From NCBI GenBank assembly GCA_905250115.1, contig CAJNOI010000021.1:1-64000 (forward strand): DNA of 64,000 bases, written 5' to 3'. Under the pieces are notes generated by a model that saw only the letters and a program-made list of their open reading frames with translations, was not told where the DNA came from and ran no database searches. This DNA comes from Adineta steineri (taxonomy: Eukaryota > Rotifera > Eurotatoria > Adinetida > Adinetidae). This document shows positions 53,190 through 64,000 of this stretch, in pieces. Positions within the stretch are counted from its first letter, which is position 1; each line of letters begins with the position of its first letter. Both the position numbers and the translations under genes were made by a program.

Positions 53190-53892
53190 TTCTTATTTTG
53201 TTGAAAAACGTTGGTCGAAATAATAATCTAGAAAAATAATGTAAGGACAAAGTACGATGGAGCCTCTTTAAAACAAGAAAAACGAAATGAGAATCACTAC
53301 TGATAAAAGTACAATGTGCTAATACCCCGACCTTGATACCAGATATATAGAATCGTGTTTTGAATAAATACTCTTCGGTGCAGGCTATTTATCTGTTTTA
53401 ACTCCCTCTAAATAATATTTTTATTATAGAGTCACTCGTTTATGATCAACTAATAACAAGTTAAATATTATTGTGTGCAAAATAGATTAGATAAAACACA
53501 TTTATCTTTATCATACAAAATTTTCTCAGTACAAGTCATACCATACTGTCAGATATTTTCTTTCTAATAACTTACTTTCGTATTCTATTCACAATACACA
53601 AATGATTTATTCAGAATATTCTTTTCATGCTTATATAGTTCCGTTTTATCTAGATACAAAAGACCAGATATGCAGATGTGAAAAAGTTTTATCTCTAAAT
53701 AATAACTTGATCATAGACATGCAACCAGAAATACTCTCTTTATTATAATTATATGTAGTATTTGATGGCGCTAGGTGATAATAATGCTATTGGTTGATTT
53801 CTATAGCAAACGAATATGATTCTTTCTGACTGTTATAATATGATGATGTTGAAATCGTTTTCAATTACAAAATTACTATAGTCATACGAAAC
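53190..53892. promoter_or_regulatory. Shared upstream region of AHCY and NEMF
   Basis: 703 bp separate the divergent start codons of two housekeeping genes, so both promoters lie here. No TATA box at a convincing distance from either start. Nothing more specific can be seen. Confidence 0.5.
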
Positions 53893-56800
53893 ATGCCGCC
53901 TAAGAAGACTCGTTTTACGACTCTTGATTTGAAAGCATCTATTGCTGCAGTTCGAAAACGGTATTTAACAGTTTTAACTATACAATATCATTCAATAATT
54001 TTTATTTAGTTTTCTTGGTATTCGGGTTGTTAATATTTATGATGTTGATAATAAAACTTATTTAATAAAATTTTCAAAGTAAATATTCGAAATAATTTTT
54101 GTTTTCGAAACTTATTTTCAATTAAATAGACCGGATGATAAAGGAGTATTACTTATTGAATCAGCTCTTCGTATACATACAACGGAATTCGATTGGCCTA
54201 AAGGTTTAATTCCATCTGGTTTTGCTATGAAAGTAAAAGAAAACGATTTCATTTTTTCTTATCTTTTATTTTCAATAAATAATTTAGCTTCGAAAACACT
54301 TGAAATCTCGTCGATTAGAATCAATTGAACAATTAGGTATTGATCGTATTGTTGATTTACAATTTGGTAGTGGTGAAGCTGCTTATCATCTTATTGTTGA
54401 GCTTTATGATAAAGTATTTAGTATTTTTTTTTTAATAATAAGAATGTTGTTTTTTTCGTCTTCTTAGGGAAATATTATTCTAACTGATTTTAATTATATG
54501 ATTTTAACATTAATTCGAAAACGAACAGATGCAACAACTGATGAAAGATTTGCTGTTAATGAAAAATATCCTATTGAAAGTGTAAAACAACCAGAAGACC
54601 TTATTTCATTAGAAAAGTTTGTTACTATAAAAATTAAATAGTTCTTTTTTTGATTCTATAATTCAATCTATAGATTAATTGAAGTATTGAGTACATCGAA
54701 AGAAAATGAATCTATTAAAAAAATACTTAATCCAATTTTACGTATGATTAATTGTGTTTCGAATATTTCAATTTTTAAAGAATTTGTCTTGTTTTTAGCT
54801 TTTGGATCAGCCGTATTGGATGAATGCTTATTGAAAGCTGGATTAAATACTGAAAATTCTATTATTGGTAAAACATTTAATATTGAGCAAAGTTAGTTTA
54901 TTATGATCTCGTCAATAAGTTTTCTATAATATTTCATTATAGATGCTCCTAAATTACATGAACAATTAACACAAGCAATGAATTATTTAAAAGAAGCAGA
55001 TACTGGTGAATGTAAAGTAAGTGAATTTCTTCAAAAGTTCATTTTTGAGTTCTATATCTAACATTTTAGGGATATATAACTTATCGACAAGAAGGTTCAG
55101 CAGGTCTTCTTAGTTATGAAGAATTTCATCCATTTTTATTTCAACAATTTCAATCGAAATTATATCTTGAATTACCAACATTTGATCGCGTATGATTTAA
55201 TTTATTTATTTTATATAAATAATTGTTTTTAAATAGGCTGTTGATGAATTTTTCTCTAAACTTGAAGCACAACGAGTAGATGGACAAATTGTACAAAAAG
55301 AAAAAGAAGCTTTGAAAAAACTTGAAAATGTTAAAAAAGATCATCAAAAACGTCTAGATGAATTACAAGCAAATCAGGTTCGTCGATAAGACATTTAGTT
55401 CCAAAAAAATAAGTTTTATTTCTAGAGTGAAGATGAACGTAAAGCATATTTAATAGAAATAAATGCTGATCTTGTAAGTCATTTCCTTTTGCCTTATATG
55501 CTCTATAAAATTCTCATTAGGTAACTCGAGCGATGGCAGCAATTAATACAGCCGTAGCTAACCAAATGAGTTGGCCAGAAATTGAAGAACTTGTTGATGA
55601 AGCTAAACAATCAGGTGATCTAACTGCAAAAGCTATACAAGCTATTAAATTCGATATTAATCATTTAACATTACTTCTTAAGTATGTATGACATATTTAC
55701 AACAAAATAAATTTTCTATTATCATTTTATTATAGAGATCCGTTTGGAGATGATAATGATACGGAAAAAAAATTTAGTGGACCTGTTAAAATTGATGTTG
55801 ATCTATCATTAACTGCATTTGCAAATGCAAAAAGATATTTTGAACATAGAAAGCAATCTTCACAAAAACATATACGTACATTAGAAGCTGGTGAAAAAGT
55901 TCGTTTATTATCAATATAATTTTTTATCTTCTATATATCAGTTTTTCTCCTCCATTAGGCTATTAAATCTGCATCTAAACGAACAAATCAATTACTTAAA
56001 GAAGTTGAACGTGTAGCAACTGTAACAAAAGCTCGAAAAGTTTTTTGGTAATATTAATTTTGTCTTTATTTTTGAAAATCAATATTAAATTTATTTAGGT
56101 TTGAAAAATTCTATTGGTTTATTAGTTCAGATAATTATATTGTATTAGGTGGTCGTGATCAACAACAAAATGAATTATTAGTTAAACGTCATTTACGTGC
56201 TGGTGATTTATATGTTCATGCTGATTTACATGGTGCAACAAGTGTCATCATTAAAAATCCAACTGGAAATGAAGTACCACCACGAACTTTACAAGAAGCA
56301 GGAATATTAGCTTGTTGTCATAGTGCAGCATGGGAAGCAAAAGTACCAGCACCTGCTTATTGGGTTAAACATGATCAAGTATCAAAAAGTGCCCCAACAG
56401 GAGAATATATTACAACTGGTGCTTTCATGATTCGAGGTTTGATAAAATAATAGTATTTGTTTAATTATCATATTTTTGATTTTATTAGGCAAAAGAAATT
56501 ATTTACCAAGTACACCTTTAAATTTTGGTTTTGCTCTACTTTTTAAAGTAAATATTTTGGATAAAATAAATTTGATCTTTTCTTTTTTTTTTGAATATTA
56601 GTTTGATGAAAGTGATCAACCAGCTATCGATCGACATAGTGACGAACGAAAACCAAAAACAGCTTTAGATGAACAAGTAAGAAAATTTCATAACGTTGAG
56701 ATATACATTCTTAAATTTGTTTAGCATTCAAGACAAACATCAACTATTGAAACTCAAGAATCCGTTGAAGAAACTCTATTAGAAGTATCTGATAATGATG

Positions 56801-57751
56801 ATGATGATGAAGAGGAGGAAAATAAACCTGATGAACAACAAGAAACACCTGTTGAAGAAACACAAGAGCCAAAAGCTCAGCCTCCACCACCATCATCTTC
56901 ATCAGAAGGAGAAGATGAAGACGAAGAAGAAGAAACATCTGCTTATCCTGATACTCAAGTAACATATTCCGAAGAAAAACCAATTCAAACTAATACAAAT
57001 GAAAAGAAACAAACTAAAGCTCATCAACAACAACCACAAAAACCAGCGGCTAAATCAAATAATGAAAATCAACCAATAAAACGTGGTCAAAAAGCACGCT
57101 TGAAAAAAATCAAAGAAAAATATAAAGATCAAGATGAAGAAGATCGACAAGTTCGAATGCAATTGTTAGGTTCAGCTGGTAATGAATCAAAAAAGAAACT
57201 ATTGCTAGAACAACAACTACAAAAAGAGAAACAAAAAGAGAAACAAAAAATGCAAAGTAAAGACAATAGAAAGAAGAATGAATCAAATCAATCTCGACCA
57301 CAATCAGCAGCTACAGGTGCAACAGCTATCGATGAAGATGAAGTTGAACAACAAGAAGATGAAGACGAAAAAGCTAAACGGTTATCAGAAGATGCTCGTT
57401 TACTTTCTACTCTAACTGGTCAACCAGTACCTGATGATCCGTTAACAAATGTGATCGGTGTTTGTGCACCTTGGGTTACATTAAATAATTATAAATACAA
57501 AGTTAAAATTTTACCAGGTGGTCTTGGTAAAAAAGGCAAAAGTATGAAATAGAAATAATTAGTTTATTATTTATATATAGAATTCTATTTATTTAGATGT
57601 TCAAGCTGCTTTAAAATTATTTGCAATGGATCGAACAGCAAGTCAATTAGAAAAAGATCTTCTTAAAACAGTGAAAGATCAAGAAGTAACACGAAATTTA
57701 CCGAGTGGAAAAGTTAAATTTGTTTTACCTTCTTATCTTAAATTGAAATAA
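53893..57751 (+). CDS. NEMF: NEMF/Rqc2 ribosome-associated quality control factor
   Basis: Binds stalled 60S subunits with peptidyl-tRNA, recruits the Listerin ligase and adds C-terminal tails (family knowledge of NEMF/Rqc2/Caliban). ATG at 53893: [20 protein letters not shown]. The NFACT-N domain has [20 protein letters not shown] and [20 protein letters not shown], keeping the Asp-Arg pair needed for tailing. A middle coiled coil follows ([20 protein letters not shown]). The NFACT-R domain has [20 protein letters not shown] and [20 protein letters not shown], ending [21 protein letters not shown] long acidic then basic low-complexity tail leads to the NFACT-C domain (ATGQPVP-like [20 protein letters not shown] and [14 protein letters not shown]), whose last exon ends SYLKLK. 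More than a dozen short introns, all in frame. The stop is 9 bp from the stop of the convergent protease. Confidence 0.97.
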
Positions 57752-57760
57752 AACTGGAGT

Positions 57761-59193
57761 TTATTTATATTTCGTGAAAAATAAAAGAAATAAACAGAAA
57801 GATATTAGGTTAGTCATTGGTGCGAAATAATATTTAGCATGATTATCAACATCTGTATCCCACCATATTTCTAAATCATTATTCATGTCAAGATTATTTG
57901 GCATATTCAATAGTTCTATATCATAATCTAATGTATTTTTACTAATTGTATAATTAATCCAATCACGATAGACACTAACACGAGTATATACACCTAATTA
58001 TTATTAAATTTTATATTATCTAATCAACTTAATTTACCTGGTTTATGAGCTCTTGCACATCCTTCACCATAGCTTGTTATTCCAATGATTTGCCATGTTT
58101 GATTATAAGTTAACATCAATGGTCCACCACTTAACAAAAAAAAAGACAAGAATATTTTATATAAAATAAACAAAGACAATAAATAGAAAACCTATCGCCT
58201 TGACAAGTATCTCTTCCACCTTGTGTGAAACCAGCACAAAATTGTTTTTCTGGATCATAGATTTGATCAGCACAATCTGACGGTCGAATATAAGGTGATT
58301 GAACAGGTAATTCTACTTGTAAAAGTACATTACTAGCACGACCGAATGAATCTTCACGTACACGTCCCCATCCAATTGCAACCTGAACATACGTTAAGAA
58401 GAAAAAGAAAAATCAGTCGAAATATTACAGCATCTGTTCGATCAGGAGGAAATGCTTTTGGATAACGTAATGTTGCCATTGGTAAACATATAAAACCAAC
58501 TGATTTATCCATTAAATCAATCGATTGACTTAGCTCAACAAGAGCAATATCATTTATTTTTGTATTTGTATTATATTGTGGATGCATTATAATTGTATTT
58601 GCTGTTAAACGTAAATGACTATTTAAATATGTATTTTTTTCTGTTGAATAATGAGCACCAATTACAAAAAGATATTTCGATCTTATTGTTGTAGTCATCT
58701 TACCACCAAGCTTTTTCAGATCATCATAGAAACACTAGATAGATAAAGTTAAATTTAGAATTTTGTTCAAGAAATCTTTGTAACTACATGAGCTGCAGTA
58801 AGAACATATCGATCAGTAATAAGTGAACCACCTAAAATTAAAAGACATGCATATATAAAGAAAATACGAATTTTGTACCGCAAAAAGGTGAATTCGTTGA
58901 CGCTAAACGAATACTAACAATCCATGGCCTGAAATAATAGTATTATTTATCTGCGCTAGTACTGTGATTATTTACCATGAATGTGGTATACTTTCGATAC
59001 CGCCAACAATACGAGCACGTATTACTGGTTGATAGAATGCACAACCACATTGAATTGGTGACCTATTGTTATATGAATATAACTTTTGATTATATTATGA
59101 AATATATATACCTCACCATCGACAAATAGTACTATTGATCGTATACTGAAGAAAAAGAAGTTTCAACAATGTCAATATAAGAATAAACGTCAT
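57761..59193 (-). CDS. Trypsin-like serine protease C
   Basis: Start at 59193 with a signal peptide (MTFILILTLLKLLFLQYTIN). Exons over several short introns give IQCGCAFYQP, activation site R|IVGG, SPFCGGSLITDRYVLTAAHC (the His exon), KINDIALVELSQ (Asp), then GGRDTCQGD and SGGPLMLTYNQTWQIIGITS (Ser codon split by an intron), and [20 protein letters not shown]. The 189-position Asp is present, so trypsin-like cleavage is expected. After the domain a linker leads to a hydrophobic end (LISFCLFLLFFTKYK), again suggesting membrane attachment. It has more introns than proteases A and B, so it is not a recent copy of them. Intron within the Ser codon is kept as AG|T. Stop at 57761-57763. Confidence 0.88.
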
Positions 59194-59324
59194 ATGTGAT
59201 TGCCAGTACTTATTAAATGATGACTCATCGAATGAAACGATAATGAATTTGTTTTTCAATAAAAGAAATAAAAGCGAGTTTAATTCATTCTAATGTTTAA
59301 AATTTTCGTATATCTAAATCATCC

Positions 59325-59382
59325 TGAGGGTGGGTGTGGATGTAAGAGAATAAAGAAACATCAACACTCACACCCACACTCT
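59325..59382. repeat. TGTGGG-like paired tract
   Basis: CTGAGGGTGGGTGTGGATGT, an AT spacer of about 20 bases, then CACTCACACCCACACTCTAG. Well preserved on both arms. Confidence 0.7.
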
Positions 59383-59674
59383 AGTTTTTGCTGTATTTGA
59401 TTAAAACTCCATCGTTTACAGAGTTCGTAGTCTTCGAGCTGAATAAGAAGAAAGTATCGTGTACTTGATTGTATGAGCTATAAAAGTGATGAATAACGAT
59501 TATTTGTTTTTATATTTGCATATACTCTGCTAAGTCACGCGAAAAGAAAATGTGGAAGTGAAAATATCGATCAATTTGCATATTTACTTCTACTCTTACT
59601 TGCGCATACATAAAATATGTTAATGTTACACTTGTATTATTAACTATTTGAGTCAACAGTACTTCACAGAAATG

Positions 59675-59683
59675 CATATAAAC
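59675..59683 (+). promoter_or_regulatory. TATA box of the phospholipase gene
   Basis: CATATAAAC lies about 40 bp before the ATG at 59721, which leaves a short leader. Confidence 0.4.
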
Positions 59684-59720
59684 CCATGAAACTCTACCTT
59701 CATTCACTCTATTCGAAAAT

Positions 59721-60125
59721 ATGCATCGAATTGGCTGTTTTTATCTTTTGGCATTCGCGTTGCTGTGCACCGTTAGCAGCGCTCGTCAGCATGTACAACG
59801 TCGTCAGGCGAATGGATGTGGACCCGGCTATTTCAATATTGATGCAAGCTTGTGGGGTGTCGGTGAAGGTTCACTCAGATCATGCTGTAATGCGCATGAT
59901 GTCTGTTATGACACGTGTGACAAGACACAAACTTCATGCGACAGTGACTTTCGTTCATGTCTCAACAACACGTGTGGAAAGCTGAAAGGTTGGTTCGAGT
60001 GGTGGGGTGACTTCCGTGTAGCAGCATGCAACCTAGATGGTAAAGTTCTCTATGAAGTTGTCACAGCCGTGGGAAGTATCGCGTATAATAGCGCGCAAAA
60101 AGCACACGGATGCACAAAGGGGTAG
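59721..60125 (+). CDS. Secreted phospholipase A2
   Basis: Predicted to cleave the sn-2 ester of phospholipids outside the cell. Single exon, 134 residues. Signal peptide MHRIGCFYLLAFALLCTVSS; a dibasic QRR at 26-28 may end a short propeptide. Calcium loop region CGPGYF (33-38); active site CCNAHDVCYDTC (55-66) with His59 and Asp60, the CCxxHDxCY signature. Cys spacing after the active site (TSCDSDFRSCLNNTC) resembles group XII/XIII-like and other invertebrate sPLA2s rather than the group I/II pancreatic or venom type. No intron, while most neighbours have several, and the coding sequence is clearly richer in C and G (ACGTCGTCAGGCG and similar) than the other genes here. Catalytic and structural residues appear intact. 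A role in digestion or defence is possible; the sequence does not decide. Confidence 0.88.
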   Translation: MHRIGCFYLLAFALLCTVSSARQHVQRRQANGCGPGYFNIDASLWGVGEGSLRSCCNAHDVCYDTCDKTQTSCDSDFRSCLNNTCGKLKGWFEWWGDFRVAACNLDGKVLYEVVTAVGSIAYNSAQKAHGCTKG

Positions 60126-60294
60126 GCAATGTCCTATTAATTCCTCTCTCATATTCATATTTATGAACTATAATATCTGCGTTTTAAATAAATATAAACT
60201 CACTTCTATGCAGAAGATTAATGTTTTAATATATTCTAATGTGAAATCGAAGATCAACGAGTCAGTCGGTAATAATCTGATGTTTAAAGCAAAT

Positions 60295-60361
60295 TGAGGG
60301 TGTGGGGGGGGGGTGTGTGTGTGAGTATCTCTTCTTTTAGTAAACACCAGCACTCAGCTCA
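60295..60361. repeat. TGTGGG-like paired tract with a G10 run
   Basis: TTGAGGGTGTGGGG, extended into a run of G and then (GT)n, a spacer, and a C/A-rich arm (CACCAGCACTCAGCTCAA). The outer TTGAG/CTCAA ends are complementary. Confidence 0.6.
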
Positions 60362-61300
60362 ACAAATAGTGAATACGATAGTGGACCAAAGGTTCACCGA
60401 TATGTTACACAGTGAGATATATGATTTTAATTGACACGTAATTATGCAAGTGAAACTGTCGTCAAACTAGATTAAGATTAACGATAATCGATTAGAGTTC
60501 ATTATAAATAATTAAAAATTTGTGATTATGATCGACTATAATCTTAATTTTGTTTCATAATAATTGGTTCTATAATTTCGATTATGATTACAGGATGTTG
60601 AAATTTTACTCGCTAAAATTTTCACTGAAAAGTTTCATAGAAAAAGTTTGTACCTCCCCTTGGTTAAAAACTACGGCTTATTTTAATATCAAATTTTGTA
60701 AAAAAAAATGTCTGCTCTATAAAATGACGAATGCTAAGAATTTTTAACGTATTCAAAAAGGAATTTTAATCGACTTACAAGGTAAAGAAAAGCCTGATAG
60801 TTGAATCTTAAGAATAATTTTTCGAATTTTTCGAAAAGTTGTTTAATACTCTTAAACAAAAATATATTCACATTTCTTGTTGTATTGAGAAATCTGTTGT
60901 ATTGTAAAAAAAAACTGTCTTGTTATATTGTAAAATCTGTCCTTTATAATACGACAAAGAATATTTTTATGCAAAATATCTATCTTATCTTATTTCAATT
61001 TTTTGTTCAATCTTTTGTGCAGCATATCCAACTACACGCATTACATATTAATCGCTTGAAAAAGATAAACTCAATTCGAAAGGCCTAGCGTGTTAATTTC
61101 CTGTTCTCGTCAAAAACTATTTATTATTTAGTATTTTTTTTTATTTCTTTTCTATCCGTGTTTTTTTCATAAATACAATATAATTATTAGAAAATTGAAA
61201 TTATTATTAATTTATTTATTATTTTTTCTTTGCTTTCATTATTTATTCTTTTCTTTGATAAAACTTCGTAAATTTATGTTGACAAGCTTAATTTGAAAAA

Positions 61301-61638
61301 TACTTTTGAGATAAGATAAGAAGCAAAGAGTTATTTAACATCAGGGTATCTAACGTAAATAGAGAAGTTTCCAATATTGAGAGTGGATGAGTGTGGGTAT
61401 TCTTCTCATATATTACTCACACTCTCTCTCAAAGTCTCAAGATGCTGAAGACTTCCACTAAAGATACGACTAACATCTTTTTTCCAGCTATCTTAAGAGT
61501 TTGGGAGAGGGCGTGAGTAATGGATGAGAAGAATACCCACACCCACACTCATCCACTCTCAATGTTGGAAACTTCTCTATTTATGTTAGACACCCTGATA
61601 TTGAATAATTCTTTACTTCTTATCTTATCTCAAAAGTA
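61301..61638. mobile_element. Long palindrome, probable TA-flanked MITE
   Basis: Left arm from TACTTTTGAGATAAGATAAG at 61301 and right arm ending in its complement at 61638 pair over about 130-140 bases each, with few mismatches, around a loop of about 70. Both arms contain GAGTGGATGAGTGTGGGTAT-type TGTGGG-like tracts. The TA at each end fits a Tc1/mariner-type target, but the duplication is only 2 bp, so this is tentative. No ORF. Confidence 0.75.
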
Positions 61639-62044
61639 TATAATTTGAAACAAAGTAGGAAAAAAACCTGTTGTATTTGATAAGGGAAACAAGAGATAAT
61701 GCTTATAAATGCTGCATTTTTAGTGTTTTATTGATTTATACGTTATATTCAGGGTCACGGTAAGAGGCACTGAAAACTTTTTTAAAACTTCCATTAGATA
61801 GATTACTTCATATGACAACATATTCTTGTAAGCGAAACACATATCAACTCCTCTAAATTGACTGCTCGATTCTACGTTTTGATATAACTCGTAGAAACGA
61901 AACAATGAGAAATTTTAATAATTTGTTTAAAATGGCAGCTAAGAAATCACATAATAAAATCTATATTTAAAATGAGCGATTTAATATATTTTCACTATTT
62001 CTAGATATAAACATCAATTTTCATTAAAATTTTATACGATCCAA

Positions 62045-62948
62045 ATGAATAACGATAGTTTTTTAGCTACGTTAGACGAATTTATAAAAACAAGCAATCA
62101 AATTATTGAAAAATTAAAAACAGAATTAGAGTGGATTAATGATCATCGTACAAGATGCAATGTTGCTAAGACAGTGGGTACTACTGCAACAGTAGGCGGC
62201 GCAGCTGTTGTAGTAGGTTCACTTCTTTTAGCTCCATTTACAGGTAATAAAATTTATAAAAGAAGCATCCAATGACTAAATTTTTCAATTTATTGGATTT
62301 ATAGGTGGTGCTTCAATTGTAGCCGCAACTGGTTACGGCGTTATAGCAGGTGCAGCAGGAGCCGCCGTAAATATCACAACTGATATAGCTGATCTGGTAA
62401 CGACGAGAATTGAAAACAGTCAAGTCAAAGATATTTGTGGCCGAAGAAATTATGTAGCTGATCGTTTGAAGGTACATTTTGATGAGCTTGAACGTGTGGC
62501 TACGGAACTAAGACGATTAAATGTTGGAGAAACAGAAGCCTACGCTTTATCATTAAAAAACTTGGCTTCAAAAGGTAATAGCATCAGAACATCGTCTAGT
62601 AGTATAGTACAGCTGAGCAAATGTGCACAACTGGCAAATGGAACTTCTAGCATGCTTTTGCGTGGTGGTGGTAATTTTTGGAAGGGTATGAGATTGCAAT
62701 CTGAAACATTAATGAAAGTACTTGGTTATTTTGGTTTTAATGTGGGCAAAACAGGAGCTATGGCCGTTGTTCGATCAGGTACAGCAATACTTAGTGGAGC
62801 TTTTGCAATCTATGATGTTTACTCGTTAATAAACAGCATTAAAAATAATCATCCAACTGCAGATGCTATTTCCGAAATGATCAAACAGATGAAAGAAGAG
62901 CTGAATGAAATGAATGAATTAAGAAGCATATGCAAGCAGCTGGTATAA
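62045..62948 (+). CDS. Apolipoprotein-L-like protein
   Basis: Exons 62045-62243 and 62305-62948 join in frame to 280 residues. An N-terminal helix (LDEFIKTSNQIIEKLKTELE) is followed by the Gly/Ala-rich hydrophobic block typical of ApoL proteins: VGTTATVGGAAVVVGSLLLA, PFTGGASIVAATGYGVIAGA, AGAAVNITTDIADLV, then a helical part with KVHFDELERVATELRRL and a second hydrophobic segment (GAMAVVRSGTAILSGAFAIY) before a coiled-coil end (MIKQMKEELNEMNELR). No signal peptide. ApoL-type proteins associate with membranes and some form channels; in invertebrates the role is unknown. The 61-bp intron splits a Gly codon inside the hydrophobic block. Confident in family, not in function. Confidence 0.8.
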
Positions 62949-63470
62949 TTACATTTAAAAAAACTATCAAAAATCTAATTAAATATGGCCAAAAAATTAA
63001 TTTTAATCAAGGGATAACAGATTTCAATAAGCATTTCCCAGACGAATCGATTTTATCAGATTAAATTATGAAAATTTTTTGATTAATTTTTCAAATTTAA
63101 AACACGAATGTTCATCAATTAAACTCTGAAATCAATAAAAACCTTTTATATCAATTGAGATTTTGAAAAATAATTATAAATATAAAAAATGCTAATCAAT
63201 TAAAATCACAATGAAGGAGAATTGTGTTTTCTTCCATTCTTTAGAATCCTCGCATCGATAAATAGTAGGTACAACAGTAGAACAACCTATAATATCCTTA
63301 TCATGTCATCAGAGATGATATAGTTCGATTATACCCACTCATTCATGCAAAACTACTGATGATCCAGATTAAAATCGATTTTTGAATGGAAGTCGAGTGA
63401 GATCAGATTAAAATCAAACATAACATATTCTAGATGCTTGCACATTTGGAGGGTAGTTAAAGAAAATCTT
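62949..63470. other. AT-rich intergenic stretch
   Basis: Contains AATCAATTAAA-type short repeats and an AATAAA near 63134, the likely poly(A) signal of the ApoL-like gene. Nothing else recognised. Confidence 0.4.
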
Positions 63471-63472
63471 GG

Positions 63473-63570
63473 GGATGTGAGTGTGGGCCGGTGAGGATGT
63501 GGGTATGGATGCGGATGCGGGTGTGGGCGTGGGTGCGGGTGTGAGTGTGGGCATGGGTGAGAGTGTGGTA
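63473..63570 (+). repeat. One-sided TGTGGG-like array
   Basis: About 95 bases made of GTGTGGG, GATGTGGGTATG, GATGCGGGTGTGGGCGTGG and GTGCGGGTGTGAGTGTGG units, all on the same strand with no C/A-rich partner. It is the longest TGTGGG-like run in the window. The open frame here translates into Gly/Val repeats and is not a gene. Confidence 0.75.
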
Positions 63571-63770
63571 AAGAATAGAGGAAAGAAGCCGATATCTTTT
63601 CACCTGAACCTTCAAAGACGATCTAGATTAAGAATCGAAAAGAGAAAAATCGTTAAAAAAGAACAAAAAACAAGACAGACCAATAAAGAACGGCTGAAAA
63701 ATAAAATTTTTCGTTAAGTTTCAGTTTAAGCTAGAATAGTTCTCATTACACGACAATAACAAATTACCAT

Positions 63771-64000
63771 TTAATCCATATGCTGCAAAAGTTCTTGAGC
63801 GATATATTCGATTGCAATGCTTCCTGTAATTCCTCCTATAACACCACCGATTATGCTTCCAACAACAGCACCTATCGGAGCTCCAATTACTGCGCCTACT
63901 GGACCAGCTGCTGCACCAACACTTGCACCAACTTCTGCTCCCATCCAAGATCCACCAACTGCGCCCCCTGCTCCACCTATCCATCCACCGGCTATAGAAG
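63771..64000 (-). CDS. Glycine-zipper protein (3' end only)
   Basis: On the minus strand the frame ending at TAA 63773-63771 reads GxxxG repeats: SIAGGWIGGAGGAVGGSWMG, then GAVIGAPIGAVVGSIIGGVI, and ends with a helical AIEYIAQELLQHMD. Glycine zippers pack transmembrane or membrane-inserting helices. The 5' part lies beyond the window. It faces the ApoL-like gene tail-to-tail across a G-rich array. Function unknown; bdelloids carry many such small glycine-zipper genes (general impression). Confidence 0.65.
   Translation of the reverse strand, partial: SIAGGWIGGAGGAVGGSWMGAEVGASVGAAAGPVGAVIGAPIGAVVGSIIGGVIGGITGSIAIEYIAQELLQHMD

Larger units (their letters stand above)
60126..62044. other. AT-rich spacer with two repeat structures
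   Basis: Besides the TGTGGG-like tract at 60295 and the palindrome at 61301 nothing was recognised. The frames at 60550 and 60801 are Lys/Phe/Asn-rich chance frames. Confidence 0.45.

Noticed and set aside
59686..59985. 99-codon frame over the phospholipase gene
   Set aside because: Alternate frame of the phospholipase; it lacks its Cys signature and is a shadow.
63481..63717. Gly/Val-repeat frame at the G-rich array
   Set aside because: Produced by TGTGGG-like repeats, not by a gene.

Overview
The window looks like animal nuclear DNA from a bdelloid rotifer (inference). It is strongly AT-rich, most introns are only about 45-65 bp with GT..AG ends, the genes are metazoan (protein 4.1, EVI5, TFAP2, SoxB2, AHCY, NEMF, secreted CAP, PAN and trypsin-like proteins), and lineage-expanded secreted families typical of bdelloids (kelch and FG-GAP repeats) are present. 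Short TGTGGG-like tracts are scattered through introns and spacers; that unit is, from memory, the telomere repeat of Adineta. A 100-N assembly gap lies at 28062-28161, so this is a draft scaffold. All gene models were spliced by eye. 

Layout. 1-3009 (-): protein 4.1-type FERM gene, cut by the window start, with a piggyBac-type MITE in an intron. 3795-4154 (+): small secreted dibasic-site protein. 5510-6450 (-): decayed FG-GAP pseudogene. 7735-12597 (-): EVI5-type Rab GAP with a possible internal alternative first exon. 14021-15875 (-): alpha/beta hydrolase with a C-terminal membrane tail. 16993-19159 (+): secreted seven-repeat kelch protein. 22116-23073 (+): rhodopsin-like GPCR. 26606-27325 (+): PAN/apple-like secreted protein. 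28188-28381 (+): 3' end of a gene interrupted by the assembly gap. 30465-31103 (+): CAP/SCP protein. 31562-31966 (+): helical orphan. 33698-35411 (+): TFAP2 transcription factor. 36570-44155: tandem segmental duplication carrying two trypsin-like proteases. 48436-49373 (+): SoxB2 transcription factor in a gene-poor neighbourhood. 51761-53189 (-): adenosylhomocysteinase, head-to-head with NEMF (53893-57751, +), which is tail-to-tail with a third trypsin-like protease (57761-59193, -). 59721-60125 (+): intronless secreted phospholipase A2. 62045-62948 (+): apolipoprotein-L-like protein. 63771-64000 (-): 3' end of a glycine-zipper protein. 

The genes do not form one pathway. Two developmental regulators (TFAP2, SoxB2) sit among housekeeping genes (AHCY in the methyl cycle, NEMF in ribosome quality control) and secreted or membrane proteins. 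Much of the structure not explained by genes is short non-autonomous DNA elements: two piggyBac-type with TTAA ends, three hAT-type with 8-bp flanks, one nearly perfect TA-flanked palindrome and one in an EVI5 intron. There is also a dispersed family of paired TGTGGG-like/CCCACA-like arms that could fold back. That family is the most unusual signal in the window.
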